Assembly: GCF_000613945.1 (NCBI RefSeq)
Contig: NZ_BAJY01000016.1
Coordinates: 1 to 55,597, forward strand
DNA length: 55,597 bases
Direction: 5' to 3'
From: Prevotella falsenii DSM 22864 = JCM 15124
GTDB lineage: Bacteria; Bacteroidota; Bacteroidia; Bacteroidales; Bacteroidaceae
The notes beneath the pieces were generated by a model. That model worked only from the letters and a program-made list of their open reading frames with translations. It was not told the origin of the DNA and made no database searches. This document shows, one piece after another, positions 20,429-27,428 of the stretch (position 1 is its first letter; the number at the start of each line of letters is the position of its first letter). A program made the position numbers and the translations under genes.

Positions 20429-21403
20429 ATGCCATCTTTAAAGGAAATAAAGATTCGAATTGCCAGTGTCAATAGTACGCGTAAGATTACGAGTGCCATG
20501 AAGATGGTGGCTTCGAGTAAACTTCACCATGCTCAGGTAGCCATTGAGAATATGCTTCCTTACGAGGGTATGCTTGAACATATTCTGAAAGCGTTCTTGG
20601 TGTCTACTCCCGATACCAATACTCCATACAATGTAGACCGACCGGTAGAGCGTGTGGCTTTGCTCGTCTTCTCTTCCAACAGCTCTTTGTGTGGAGGTTT
20701 CAATGCTAACATTATTAAGATGCTCCAAAATACAGTCAGCGAATACTTGGCGCAAGGCGTGTCTAAAGATAATATCATTGTTTATCCTATTGGTCGTAAA
20801 GTGGCAGAGAAGGTGGCTAAGATGGGACTTAAAAGTGCAGGCTCTTTCTTGGAGTTGGCTGATAAGCCCAATTCTGAAGAATGCCAACGCATTGCTGTCG
20901 AGATAGAAAAGCTATGGCTCGACGAGGAAATTGACAAGGTAGAAATGATATATCATCATTTCAAAAGTGCAGGAAGTCAAATTCTTACACGTAAAACCTA
21001 TTTGCCAATCGACTTGGAGACAGAGCTGAATGCCGACAAAGAACGCGATTTAACTTCGAATGTTGTAACGAAAAAAGCCCAAGAGTATTTAAAGAAGCAT
21101 GGAAAAAACATGCAGGCGGAGGAGAAGGAAGAAGTAAAGCCATTGAACGATGACTTTATTGTAGAGCCGGACCTTAAAACCGTATTAACTTCTTTGGTTC
21201 CAAAGTTGCTTCATTTAATGGTTTATACAGCTTTATTAGATAGCAACGCTTCCGAGCATGCAGCCCGTATGGTGGCAATGCAGACTGCTACCGATAATGC
21301 AGATGAATTGCTTCGCGACTTAAAACTTCAGTATAATAAGTCTCGTCAGGCAGCCATTACTTCCGAATTGTTAGATATTGTAGGAGGTACGGTTAATAAC
21401 TAA
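20429..21403 (+). CDS. atpG: F1 ATP synthase subunit gamma
   Basis: A 324-residue central shaft. Both terminal coiled coils are clear: KEIKIRIASVNSTRKITSAMKMV at the N-terminus and MQTATDNADELLRDLKLQYNKSRQAAIT near the C-terminus. The middle carries a charged insert (about 210-235). It is the last gene of the operon, and a terminator follows at 21425-21460. Confidence 0.95.
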   Translation: MPSLKEIKIRIASVNSTRKITSAMKMVASSKLHHAQVAIENMLPYEGMLEHILKAFLVSTPDTNTPYNVDRPVERVALLVFSSNSSLCGGFNANIIKMLQNTVSEYLAQGVSKDNIIVYPIGRKVAEKVAKMGLKSAGSFLELADKPNSEECQRIAVEIEKLWLDEEIDKVEMIYHHFKSAGSQILTRKTYLPIDLETELNADKERDLTSNVVTKKAQEYLKKHGKNMQAEEKEEVKPLNDDFIVEPDLKTVLTSLVPKLLHLMVYTALLDSNASEHAARMVAMQTATDNADELLRDLKLQYNKSRQAAITSELLDIVGGTVNN

Positions 21404-21424
21404 TCTTCTTTTTCAATTAATAAC

Positions 21425-21460
21425 AAAAATCCCTTGCCATTCTTTTGGTAAGGGATTTTT
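21425..21460 (+). terminator. Terminator of the ATP synthase operon
   Basis: AAAAATCCCTTGCCA pairs with TTGGTAAGGGATTTTT across a short loop, with a T-rich tail. The A-rich 5' side means it could also act on the minus strand. Confidence 0.8.
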
Positions 21461-21525
21461 GTTTTATCTGAATTCTTGTTTTATCTCTCCACAAGTGTTA
21501 ATAAATGTTTTATAATCATCTATTA

Positions 21526-21557
21526 TTTGGTTTTCTTATTTAATAAACGTATATTTG
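21526..21557 (+). promoter_or_regulatory. Promoter of a candidate small RNA
   Basis: TTTG at 21526-21529 and TATATTTG at 21550-21557 are 20 bp apart, a full match to the Bacteroidetes consensus, yet no ORF follows. Confidence 0.55.
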
Positions 21558-21560
21558 CTA

Positions 21561-21636
21561 TGTGTTTTTATGGATTTAGAGGTTTTCTAAATCTTTTTTC
21601 TCGAGGTTGGTAGCTTCCTGCACCAACCTCTTTTTT
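21561..21636 (+). ncRNA. Candidate small RNA with two terminator-like hairpins
   Basis: Downstream of the promoter are two hairpins, each followed by six T. The first is GATTTAGA/TCTAAATC at 21573-21593; the second is GAGGTTGGT/ACCAACCTC at 21603-21630. No start codon or useful reading frame is present. The predicted transcript is about 75 nt. It could alternatively be a tandem back-up terminator of the ATP operon, but that role was already filled 140 bp upstream. Confidence 0.45.
21603..21636 (+). terminator. Rho-independent terminator
   Basis: A 9-bp perfect stem GAGGTTGGT/ACCAACCTC with a 10-nt loop and TTTTTT tail. Confidence 0.75.
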
Positions 21637-21732
21637 ATGTTTAAACTTCTTTTCATCATCGGTTCTGTTCAGTAGAAATGTAGCGATGTCTTTCTTTTTC
21701 TGCTTATGGAAAAATTTAAGAATGAGCTTTCA

Positions 21733-21935
21733 TTTTGTAAAGATAATTCTGAAGAAAAACGATAATTTCGGTTTGGCATTGCGAAACCGTAGGTTTTGCG
21801 ATGCAAAACAATAGGTTTTACCGTGCAAAACCTACGGTTTTGGAATGCAAAACAATAGGTTTTGTAATGCGCTGATAACGAGACAGTTATCCGATAGATA
21901 TTCTTGCGAAAAATGTTTACGTTTTTATTGCTTCT
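21733..21935 (-). repeat. 22-bp-period palindrome element, copy D
   Basis: A minus-orientation copy beginning TTTTGTAAAGATAATTCTG and ending GAAAAATGTTTACGTTTTTA, with four modules at 22-bp period. Two of the modules have the asymmetric CAATAGG centre. Confidence 0.85.
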
Positions 21936-22040
21936 TTTTACCCGAAAAATAAAGAATGCAGGAGAAGCAAAGTAGTGAATGAAATGCTTTTCCTATTCGG
22001 GTAGCTGAATAAATATGATAGCCTCCATTTAACCCTCTCA

Positions 22041-22238
22041 AACCCCAATCGGTCGTTAGCGTCCTTTACTGATTTAGTTCGATTGTCGAGCAGATGTGCC
22101 GGCATTTCATCGAAGGCGTAGCGGGCTACGGCGAGATGGAATGGCTGCGCAGATGCCGGCAAGCGGACCAAAGCAGTAAGGAAGCATGACGGGTAATAAC
22201 AAATCTAAGCAAATGCGTCCTAATGAACGATTGGGGTT
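22041..22238. repeat. MITE-like 198-bp element, copy 2
   Basis: It has the same length and ends as the copy at 923-1120 (AACCCCAATCGG ... CGATTGGGGTT) and the same central CGTAGCGGGCTACG. By-eye identity is about 90%, with differences scattered along its length. It lies just upstream of the promoter at 22272-22303. Confidence 0.85.
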
Positions 22239-22271
22239 AAGTACATTTTGCGTTTTAAAAGTCTGTTTTCT

Positions 22272-22303
22272 TTTGCTGTTTTGAACAATTTTCCTTACCT
22301 TTG
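22272..22303 (+). promoter_or_regulatory. Promoter of the lipoprotein gene at 22343
   Basis: TTTG at 22272-22275 and TACCTTTG at 22296-22303, 20 bp apart, 40 bp before the start codon. Confidence 0.6.
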
Positions 22304-22342
22304 TAAAGAATAATCCTAAACAGAATTGAATAATAGAATACA

Positions 22343-22855
22343 ATGAGAATAGCTTATTTATCATTTTTACTTATCGCATGTTTCTTGTTTACAAGTTGCA
22401 CGAAGAATGTTTATGAGTACTATGGAGTAACTCCCGAAACCGAGAATGAAAAGAAAGACGATGAAACAGATAAGAACGATGACTCCGAATTTGAATACGA
22501 CCACGATAATAAAGTACAAACGGTAGCTTCTTTCATTGCGACAGACTTTGGCGATGCTTCTGTTTGGGTGGAAGGATACATTGTCGGCAGTTGCACGAAA
22601 AGTATTAAGAATGCTGTCTGGGAATATCCTTTTTCGTCCGATAATGCCATTTTGTTGGCAGACGAACAAGGAGAAACCGATGCAGACAAAGTTATTTCAA
22701 TCCAATTAAAGACCAAAGAACATAAAGAAACTATAGGTTTGGCAACCAATCCCGACAATTATAATAAACGCATAAGGTTTTTAGGAGTGAAGAAAAAATA
22801 CCTTGGAATATGGGGAATGAAAAACCTTATTCAAGCCTATGTATGGGTGAAATAG
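22343..22855 (+). CDS. Putative lipoprotein, DUF6359/OB-fold-like
   Basis: A 170-residue protein with a lipoprotein signal (LLIACFLFTSC, cysteine at about residue 19). A highly acidic linker follows (about 30-52, rich in Asp, Glu and Lys), then a domain with VASFIATDFGDASVWVEGYIVG, the kind of opening seen in Bacteroidetes DUF6359 OB-fold lipoproteins. The end is AYVWVK. Likely outer-membrane anchored; no enzymatic motif is visible. It is a single-gene unit with its own promoter. Confidence 0.7.
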   Translation: MRIAYLSFLLIACFLFTSCTKNVYEYYGVTPETENEKKDDETDKNDDSEFEYDHDNKVQTVASFIATDFGDASVWVEGYIVGSCTKSIKNAVWEYPFSSDNAILLADEQGETDADKVISIQLKTKEHKETIGLATNPDNYNKRIRFLGVKKKYLGIWGMKNLIQAYVWVK

Positions 22856-22894
22856 CATCTTTTAATGGTTTTCATCTACTTTTTTCGTTAATAA

Positions 22895-22926
22895 TTTGTC
22901 AGAAAAGATAAAAGTAATTATATTTG
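22895..22926 (+). promoter_or_regulatory. Promoter of the sigma factor gene
   Basis: TTTG at 22895-22898 and TATATTTG at 22919-22926, 20 bp apart. The gene starts at 23007, leaving a leader of about 75 nt. Confidence 0.55.
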
Positions 22927-23006
22927 CAGGCGCATAAGCAATAAACACAAATAAAATATACAAGCCTATAGGAACACCATTACTTAAATACAAATCATTT
23001 TAAAGA

Positions 23007-23606
23007 ATGAAGAAACTTAATGAAATGACGGACGAGGAATTAGCCTTGTCGTATATTAATGGTAACAATAGAGCTTTCGATTTACTTTTGTTGCACAATC
23101 AGTCTAAGCTCTTTTCCTACATACTTTTTGTTGTTAGGAATCGCGATGTGGCTGACGACATATTCCAAGAAACATTTGTGAAGATAATCACAAAGCTGCA
23201 GGAAGGACGTTACAAGCCAAGCGGCAAGTTCTCGGCATGGGCAATGCGTATCGCTCACAATGTGATAATGGATTGGTATCGTGCGCAAAAATCAGATAAG
23301 ATAGTCGAACCGACGAAAGAAAACGACCTTTCTAATATTGGCAGCGCAGATGTGCAGATTGGCAATATCGAAAACCAGTTTGTCAATATGCAAACATTGG
23401 CAGACATTCAGAAGCTGATGGAGCACCTTCCGGCTTCTCAACGTGAAGTCGTGTTTATGCGTTTTTATCAGGAAATGTCTTTCAAAGAAATTGCCAAGAC
23501 TACAGGTGTCAGTATCAACACGAGTCTTGGCAGAATGCGTTACGCCATTTTAAATCTCCGAAAGATGGTGCGCGAGAACGATGTTCTTTTGCAGTTAGCG
23601 TATTAG
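23007..23606 (+). CDS. Sigma-70 family RNA polymerase sigma factor (ECF type)
   Basis: A 199-residue protein with ECF architecture: region 2 at about 25-95 (VADDIFQETFVKI, FSAWAMRIAHNVIMDWYR) and region 4 at about 135-190 (LPASQREVVFMRFYQEMSFKEIAKTTGVSINTSLGRMRYA is the helix-turn-helix zone). No region 1 or 3 is present. No anti-sigma factor is adjacent, so control is probably transcriptional or by a distant partner. The last 12 bp overlap the 3' end of rpe on the other strand. Confidence 0.88.
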   Translation: MKKLNEMTDEELALSYINGNNRAFDLLLLHNQSKLFSYILFVVRNRDVADDIFQETFVKIITKLQEGRYKPSGKFSAWAMRIAHNVIMDWYRAQKSDKIVEPTKENDLSNIGSADVQIGNIENQFVNMQTLADIQKLMEHLPASQREVVFMRFYQEMSFKEIAKTTGVSINTSLGRMRYAILNLRKMVRENDVLLQLAY

Positions 23607-24250
23607 TTCTTTTAAGCTTTTGATGGTTTCGCTTGGGTTGGAAGATTTGAATACATAGCTTCCACTCACCAACATGTCAGCCCCCGCCTTTACAAGTCGT
23701 GGTGCAGTTTCGCCTTGAACACCGCCGTCCACCTCGATAATTGCGTGGCTGCCTGTTGCATCAATAAGTTTGCGCAAGCGTTCCACCTTTTTAATGGCGT
23801 TTTCGATGAACACCTGACCGCCGAAACCGGGATTTACGCTCATAATAAGCACAAGGTCGGCTTCTACGATAATATCTTCGAGAACCGAAACAGGTGTTGC
23901 AGGATTGATTACAACACCGGCTTTCATACCTGCTTGCTTTATCTGTTGAATGGTTCTGTGCAAGTGCGGACAGGTTTCGTAGTGCACACTCATAATCGCA
24001 GCCCCCGCGTCGGCAGTCTGTTGGATATAGTTTTCGGGGTGGACAATCATATAATGAACGTCCATTGGCTTTTTGCAAGCCTTGCCGACAGCTTTGAGTA
24101 TGGGGAAACCGAAAGAGATGTTTGGAACAAAAACACCGTCCATAATATCCATGTGGATATAATCTGCTTCGCTGTTATTTATCATTTCGATGTCTTTATC
24201 CAAGTGCAAGAAATCGGCTGATAATAGCATGGTGATACTAAAGTTTTCAT
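23595..24250 (-). CDS. rpe: Ribulose-phosphate 3-epimerase, start disturbed by a missing base
   Basis: This cytosolic TIM-barrel enzyme interconverts ribulose and xylulose 5-phosphate. Active-site motifs are seen: LSADF, HMDIMDG, VHYMI, SVNPGFGGQ, IEVDGGV and SGSYVF. The open frame starts at 24230 with MLLSADF. A better start is ATG at 24250, whose reading gives MKTLVSP and then falls one base short. One extra base before ATGCTATTATC would give SPMLLSADF, aligning with the usual SPSLLSADF and a normal length of 218 residues. So either a base is missing or the protein has lost six residues of the first strand. It lies 4 bp after a 42-codon ORF. Confidence 0.88.
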
Positions 24251-24254
24251 TTTC

Positions 24255-24383
24255 TTAATTAAGACAATAGGCTTCTAACTTGCCGTTTACTTTCATTACT
24301 CTGTAAGTATAAGCAATTTGGCGAATAATGTTCAACGTTTTTTCTGACGGTTTCATTTCTTCTGGTGTAAATATTTCTATCAT
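24255..24383 (-). CDS. 42-residue small protein upstream of rpe
   Basis: A short ORF, MIEIFTPEEMKPSEKTLN through to EAYCLN, below the usual length cut-offs. The sequence is protein-like, with an amphipathic helix (EKTLNIIRQIAYTYRVM), and ends 4 bp before the rpe start, so it is probably co-transcribed. Similar short proteins with EMKPSEKT occur, as far as I recall, in Bacteroides and Prevotella, but this could not be checked. No function is known. Confidence 0.6.
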   Translation of the reverse strand: MIEIFTPEEMKPSEKTLNIIRQIAYTYRVMKVNGKLEAYCLN

Positions 24384-24466
24384 AGGCTATGTTATTTGAT
24401 AAATACTCTTTTATACATCAAACGCATTCTTTATCTTATTATTATATTTTTCTCTAATCTTTTCAT

Positions 24467-24474
24467 TAACTTTG
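24467..24474 (+). promoter_or_regulatory. -7 box directly before the trpC-like start codon
   Basis: TAACTTTG is a perfect TAnnTTTG box and ends only 4 bp before the ATG at 24479. Transcription would begin at or within a few bases of the start codon, giving a leaderless or near-leaderless mRNA. No clear TTTG is seen 20 bp upstream. Confidence 0.5.
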
Positions 24475-24478
24475 TATC

Positions 24479-25282
24479 ATGAAAGATATTTTGGAAGCGA
24501 TTGTAGCCAATAAGCAGAAAGAATTGGAGCAATGGAAACAGTATGTCCCATTGAAACAATTGTATGGCATTATCGAATACGAGGGGGCACTGAAGCGTGA
24601 AGTACCTTCGCTGAAAGCTGCACTTAACGGTTCTTCTACAATAGGTGTGATAGCAGAATTTGTGCGTAAAACGCCTGCTTTAGACTGGATAAATAAAGAC
24701 GCAAAGATAAGGAATGTCGGTGCGGATTATGTACGGTATGGAGCTGCTGCCATAAGTATTCCAACCGATTTTACTTATTTTGGTGGGTACGATGAGTTTG
24801 TTCAGGAGGCTCGTGCCATCGGTGTAGCCCTGCCTTTGCTGTATAAGAATTATATTATCGACGAATACCAGCTGTTTCAAGCCAAACATGCCGGAGCGTC
24901 TGCAGTTATGCTGACTGCCGTATTGCTCGAATTGGCGCATTGCCATTCTTTGGTTTCGCTTGCCCATCAGTTAGGAATGGAGGTAGCATTGGAATTGCAT
25001 ACGCCTGAAGAATTGGACTATCTTGCTTGCAACGCCGATATGGTGGTGGTGAACAATCGTAAGGCTTGCAGCTTTGATATGGACATAAACCGTTCGCTTG
25101 AGTTGGCAAAACAGTTGCCTGCAGATATGCTCAAGATAAGCGAAGGGGGCATCGACACGCCCGAAACAGCAAAGAAACTGGCAGCCGTGGGCTATCAAGG
25201 TGTCATTATCGGTGAACTGTTTATGCAGGCAGAGAACCCCGGACTTGCGCTTAAAGAGTTTATAAAGAAATTAAAGGAATAG
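24479..25282 (+). CDS. trpC: Indole-3-glycerol-phosphate synthase-like protein with altered active site
   Basis: A 267-residue TIM-barrel protein that aligns over its full length with TrpC (MKDILEAIVANKQKE, IIDEYQLFQAKHAGA, LAHQLGMEV). Several key residues of the enzyme are changed. Glu60 is kept, but the lysine two residues later is Val62 (IAEFVRK for IAEFKRR). The phosphate-binding SPSKG is TPALD (65-69). The final VSESGI serine is glycine (SEGGI, 221-225). Lys123, Glu172 and Asn193 are kept. With the catalytic lysine and phosphate loop altered, normal ring closure to indole-glycerol phosphate is doubtful. It is first in a four-gene operon with trpF-like, trpG and upxY. Confidence 0.85.
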   Translation: MKDILEAIVANKQKELEQWKQYVPLKQLYGIIEYEGALKREVPSLKAALNGSSTIGVIAEFVRKTPALDWINKDAKIRNVGADYVRYGAAAISIPTDFTYFGGYDEFVQEARAIGVALPLLYKNYIIDEYQLFQAKHAGASAVMLTAVLLELAHCHSLVSLAHQLGMEVALELHTPEELDYLACNADMVVVNNRKACSFDMDINRSLELAKQLPADMLKISEGGIDTPETAKKLAAVGYQGVIIGELFMQAENPGLALKEFIKKLKE

Positions 25283-25293
25283 GTCTGAATAAT

Positions 25294-25947
25294 ATGATTA
25301 TAAAAGTTTGTGGCACTCGTGATGCCGAGAATATTCACGCTTTATCAGAACTTGGAGTAGATTGGATAGGCTTTGACTTTCGCCCGGATAGTCCGAATTT
25401 CGTGCAACAAATATCGTCTCGTGCGGGCATTATTCCCGATTATGGCAGTCGCGAGGCAGCAATGGGCAAGGATTTGGTACAGAACGATTTTACCATTGGG
25501 CATTATCCCCAACGCTTTGGTGTGTTTGCCGATGATATGCCGCAGAATATTGTAACACGAGTGGTGAACTTCAAGCTCGTCATGGTGCAGTTAGATGGCG
25601 AGGAGAGCAGCATAATGATAAACAATCTTCGCGCCACGCTCGACCCTGACATTCGCGCAGGCATAAAAATAATGAAGACTTTGCACATTCAATCGGTTGA
25701 AGATTTAACACAAAGTAGAGCGTATGAAGGTGCGGTAGATTATTTTCTGTTCAAGATAGATGCCGCAAAGGTCGATTTAAATGTTATCAAAAACTATGCG
25801 GGCAATACACCTTTTATAATAGGTGGAGTGTCTTTGGAACAGTTGAATGCTGCGAAAGCTTTCCGACATGCTATGTTTGTCGGCGTAGATTTGGACGCTT
25901 GCGCAGATGTACAGACTGCAATAAAGGTTTTAGCCGAACAGAATTGA
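25294..25947 (+). CDS. trpF: Phosphoribosylanthranilate isomerase-like protein lacking catalytic residues
   Basis: A 217-residue TIM-barrel protein recognisable as TrpF by KVCGTRDAENI, DWIGFDFRPDSPNFV, QRFGVFAD, MVQLDGEES and DYFLF. Cys6 of the active site is kept. The anthranilate-binding arginine of the SPRYV motif is Asn35 (SPNFV). The general-acid position of FLFDTK is Lys154 (FLFKID), and the following glycine-rich phosphate loop (GGSG) is absent. The second phosphate site (NSRFE/SSG) is DACAD. An extra segment lies at about 42-70. The protein is probably not a working isomerase, yet the frame is intact. It lies 11 bp after the trpC-like gene. Confidence 0.8.
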   Translation: MIIKVCGTRDAENIHALSELGVDWIGFDFRPDSPNFVQQISSRAGIIPDYGSREAAMGKDLVQNDFTIGHYPQRFGVFADDMPQNIVTRVVNFKLVMVQLDGEESSIMINNLRATLDPDIRAGIKIMKTLHIQSVEDLTQSRAYEGAVDYFLFKIDAAKVDLNVIKNYAGNTPFIIGGVSLEQLNAAKAFRHAMFVGVDLDACADVQTAIKVLAEQN

Positions 25948-25963
25948 TACGCAAAACGGTGCT

Positions 25964-26536
25964 ATGAAGAAAGTAAAGTGTGTGATAATTGACAATTACG
26001 ATTCGTTCACTTACAACTTGGTTCATCTTTTACGCGAATTGGGAGCTGAAGTTGCGGTGAAGCAGAACGATAAGTTTGCTTTGGAAGATTTGAAGGAATA
26101 CGACAAGATAGTGTTGAGTCCCGGTCCCGGCGTACCTTCCGAAGCAGGTTTGTTGCTCGATGTTATTCGCCGCTATGCGGCAACCAAGCCTATGTTGGGC
26201 GTATGTTTGGGGCATCAAGCCATAGCCGAAGCCTTTGGCGGAAGTATTGAAAAGCTGTCGAATGTGTTTCACGGAGTAGAAACAATTATAAATGTAAACA
26301 CACATACACGATTGTTTAATGGCTTGCCTGCACAAATTTCGGTTGGCAGATACCATAGTTGGGTAGTTTCAAAGGATAGTTTTCCCGCTGAATTAGAGGT
26401 GATTGCCGAAACTGCCGATGGATTGATAATGGCTTTACAGCACAAGGAATACGACCTGTATGGCATTCAGTTCCACCCGGAAAGTGTATTGACGCCAATG
26501 GGAAAAGCCATTGTAGGGAATTGGTTGGCTATCTGA
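25964..26536 (+). CDS. trpG: Class I glutamine amidotransferase, anthranilate/aminodeoxychorismate synthase component II
   Basis: A 190-residue protein with all expected motifs: IDNYDSFTYNLV near residue 9, LSPGPGVPSEAG (oxyanion region), the catalytic cysteine in GVCLGHQ, VGRYHSWVV, and the His-Glu pair in IQFHPES. It should release ammonia from glutamine for a chorismate-using partner (TrpE or PabB), which is not in the window. Unlike its two upstream neighbours its active site is fully conserved. TrpG and PabA cannot be told apart by sequence alone. Confidence 0.88.
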   Translation: MKKVKCVIIDNYDSFTYNLVHLLRELGAEVAVKQNDKFALEDLKEYDKIVLSPGPGVPSEAGLLLDVIRRYAATKPMLGVCLGHQAIAEAFGGSIEKLSNVFHGVETIINVNTHTRLFNGLPAQISVGRYHSWVVSKDSFPAELEVIAETADGLIMALQHKEYDLYGIQFHPESVLTPMGKAIVGNWLAI

Positions 26537-26546
26537 AAATATAATT

Positions 26547-27119
26547 ATGGTTACAATGGAAGATAAGCAAAGCAGATATATTGATACGATAACAGACGAT
26601 AAGCACGATTGGTATGCCATTCGTTTATACACCATGAAACAGGAAGAAGTGGCACGTTTCTTTACCGAAAAGGGGATAGAAATTTTTATTCCAAAGCAAT
26701 ATACGGCTGAAGAAGACAAGCAGGGTAGGGTGCATCAGAAGCTGAAACCTGTTGTGCGCAACCTTATTTTTGTTAAGAAGACGATGGAAGATACCGATTT
26801 TAAACGTTTGATATATCAATCAAACTTTAAGATGAGCGTACTGACAAAGGCAGAAGACAATAGCAAATACAGCATAATTCCCCACGACCAGATGTATGAA
26901 TTCCGTTTAATGTGCAATCCCGATATTCATCTTCGCAAGTTCCTTTCTGCCGAAGAAGCCCGCTTGAAGACAGGCGATGCGGTGCTTGTGAAGTTTGGAC
27001 CACTGAAAGGAATGACGGGTCGGCTGGTTCGTTCCAGCAAGAAGTATTATCTACTCAAAGAAATTCCCGGCATCAGTGTTATGCTGAAAGTGTCGCGTTG
27101 GTGCTGTGTGCCTCAATAG
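26547..27119 (+). CDS. UpxY-type transcription antiterminator (NusG-like)
   Basis: A 190-residue protein with an NGN-like domain (WYAIRLYTMKQEEVARFF near residue 22; FIPKQY; RNLIFVKK) and a KOW-like segment (LKTGDAVLVKFGPLKGMTGRLV, about 140-160). UpxY proteins bind RNA polymerase at the start of capsule operons in Bacteroides and prevent early termination. Here the gene is last in an operon with trpC/F/G-like genes, 10 bp after trpG, and no capsule operon follows. The start may be 26556 (MEDKQ). It could act on the glycan cluster at 6.6-12.1 kb or elsewhere. Confidence 0.8.
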   Translation: MVTMEDKQSRYIDTITDDKHDWYAIRLYTMKQEEVARFFTEKGIEIFIPKQYTAEEDKQGRVHQKLKPVVRNLIFVKKTMEDTDFKRLIYQSNFKMSVLTKAEDNSKYSIIPHDQMYEFRLMCNPDIHLRKFLSAEEARLKTGDAVLVKFGPLKGMTGRLVRSSKKYYLLKEIPGISVMLKVSRWCCVPQ

Positions 27120-27150
27120 AACATTGATGGAAACAGCCAGCTTTATGAAT

Positions 27151-27337
27151 GAAAAGAAGACAATAAAACCGTAAATATTTTTCGCAAGCATAGCTGTTGT
27201 CTAACGTTTTCATTGTCAAAGTGTTGCACAACCTATTGTTTCGCATTCCAAAACCGTAGGTTTTGCATCGCAAAACAGCCGCTTTCGCAATGCCAAAGCG
27301 CAATTACCGCTTTTTAACAGAATTATTTTTACAGAAC
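27151..27337 (+). repeat. 22-bp-period palindrome element, copy E (three modules)
   Basis: Plus orientation, with only three modules (CCTATTG, CCGTAGG and CAGCCGC centres) and both conserved flanks. The upstream flank TTTATGAATGAAAAGAAG is shared with copy B. Confidence 0.85.
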
Positions 27338-27350
27338 CGTTGCTATTCCG

Positions 27351-27380
27351 GTCAAGGACGCTAATAACCGATTGAGGTTA
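27351..27380 (-). repeat. Truncated end of the 198-bp element
   Basis: Read on the minus strand, it gives AACCTCAATCGGTTATTAG followed by CGTCCTTGACCGG, matching the left 35 bp of the elements at 923 and 22041. The rest of the element is missing; it abuts copy E of the palindrome element. Confidence 0.7.
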
Positions 27381-27421
27381 AATAAAAAACGAGAATGCCT
27401 TTGTTGTATCGCATTCTCGTT
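27380..27421 (-). terminator. Terminator of the lysE-DUF4924-rfbD-prfC operon
   Basis: AACGAGAATGC and GCATTCTCGTT form an 11-bp stem; on the minus strand it is followed by TTTTTTATTT. It lies 8 bp after the prfC stop codon. Confidence 0.8.
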
Positions 27422-27428
27422 CTATTCT

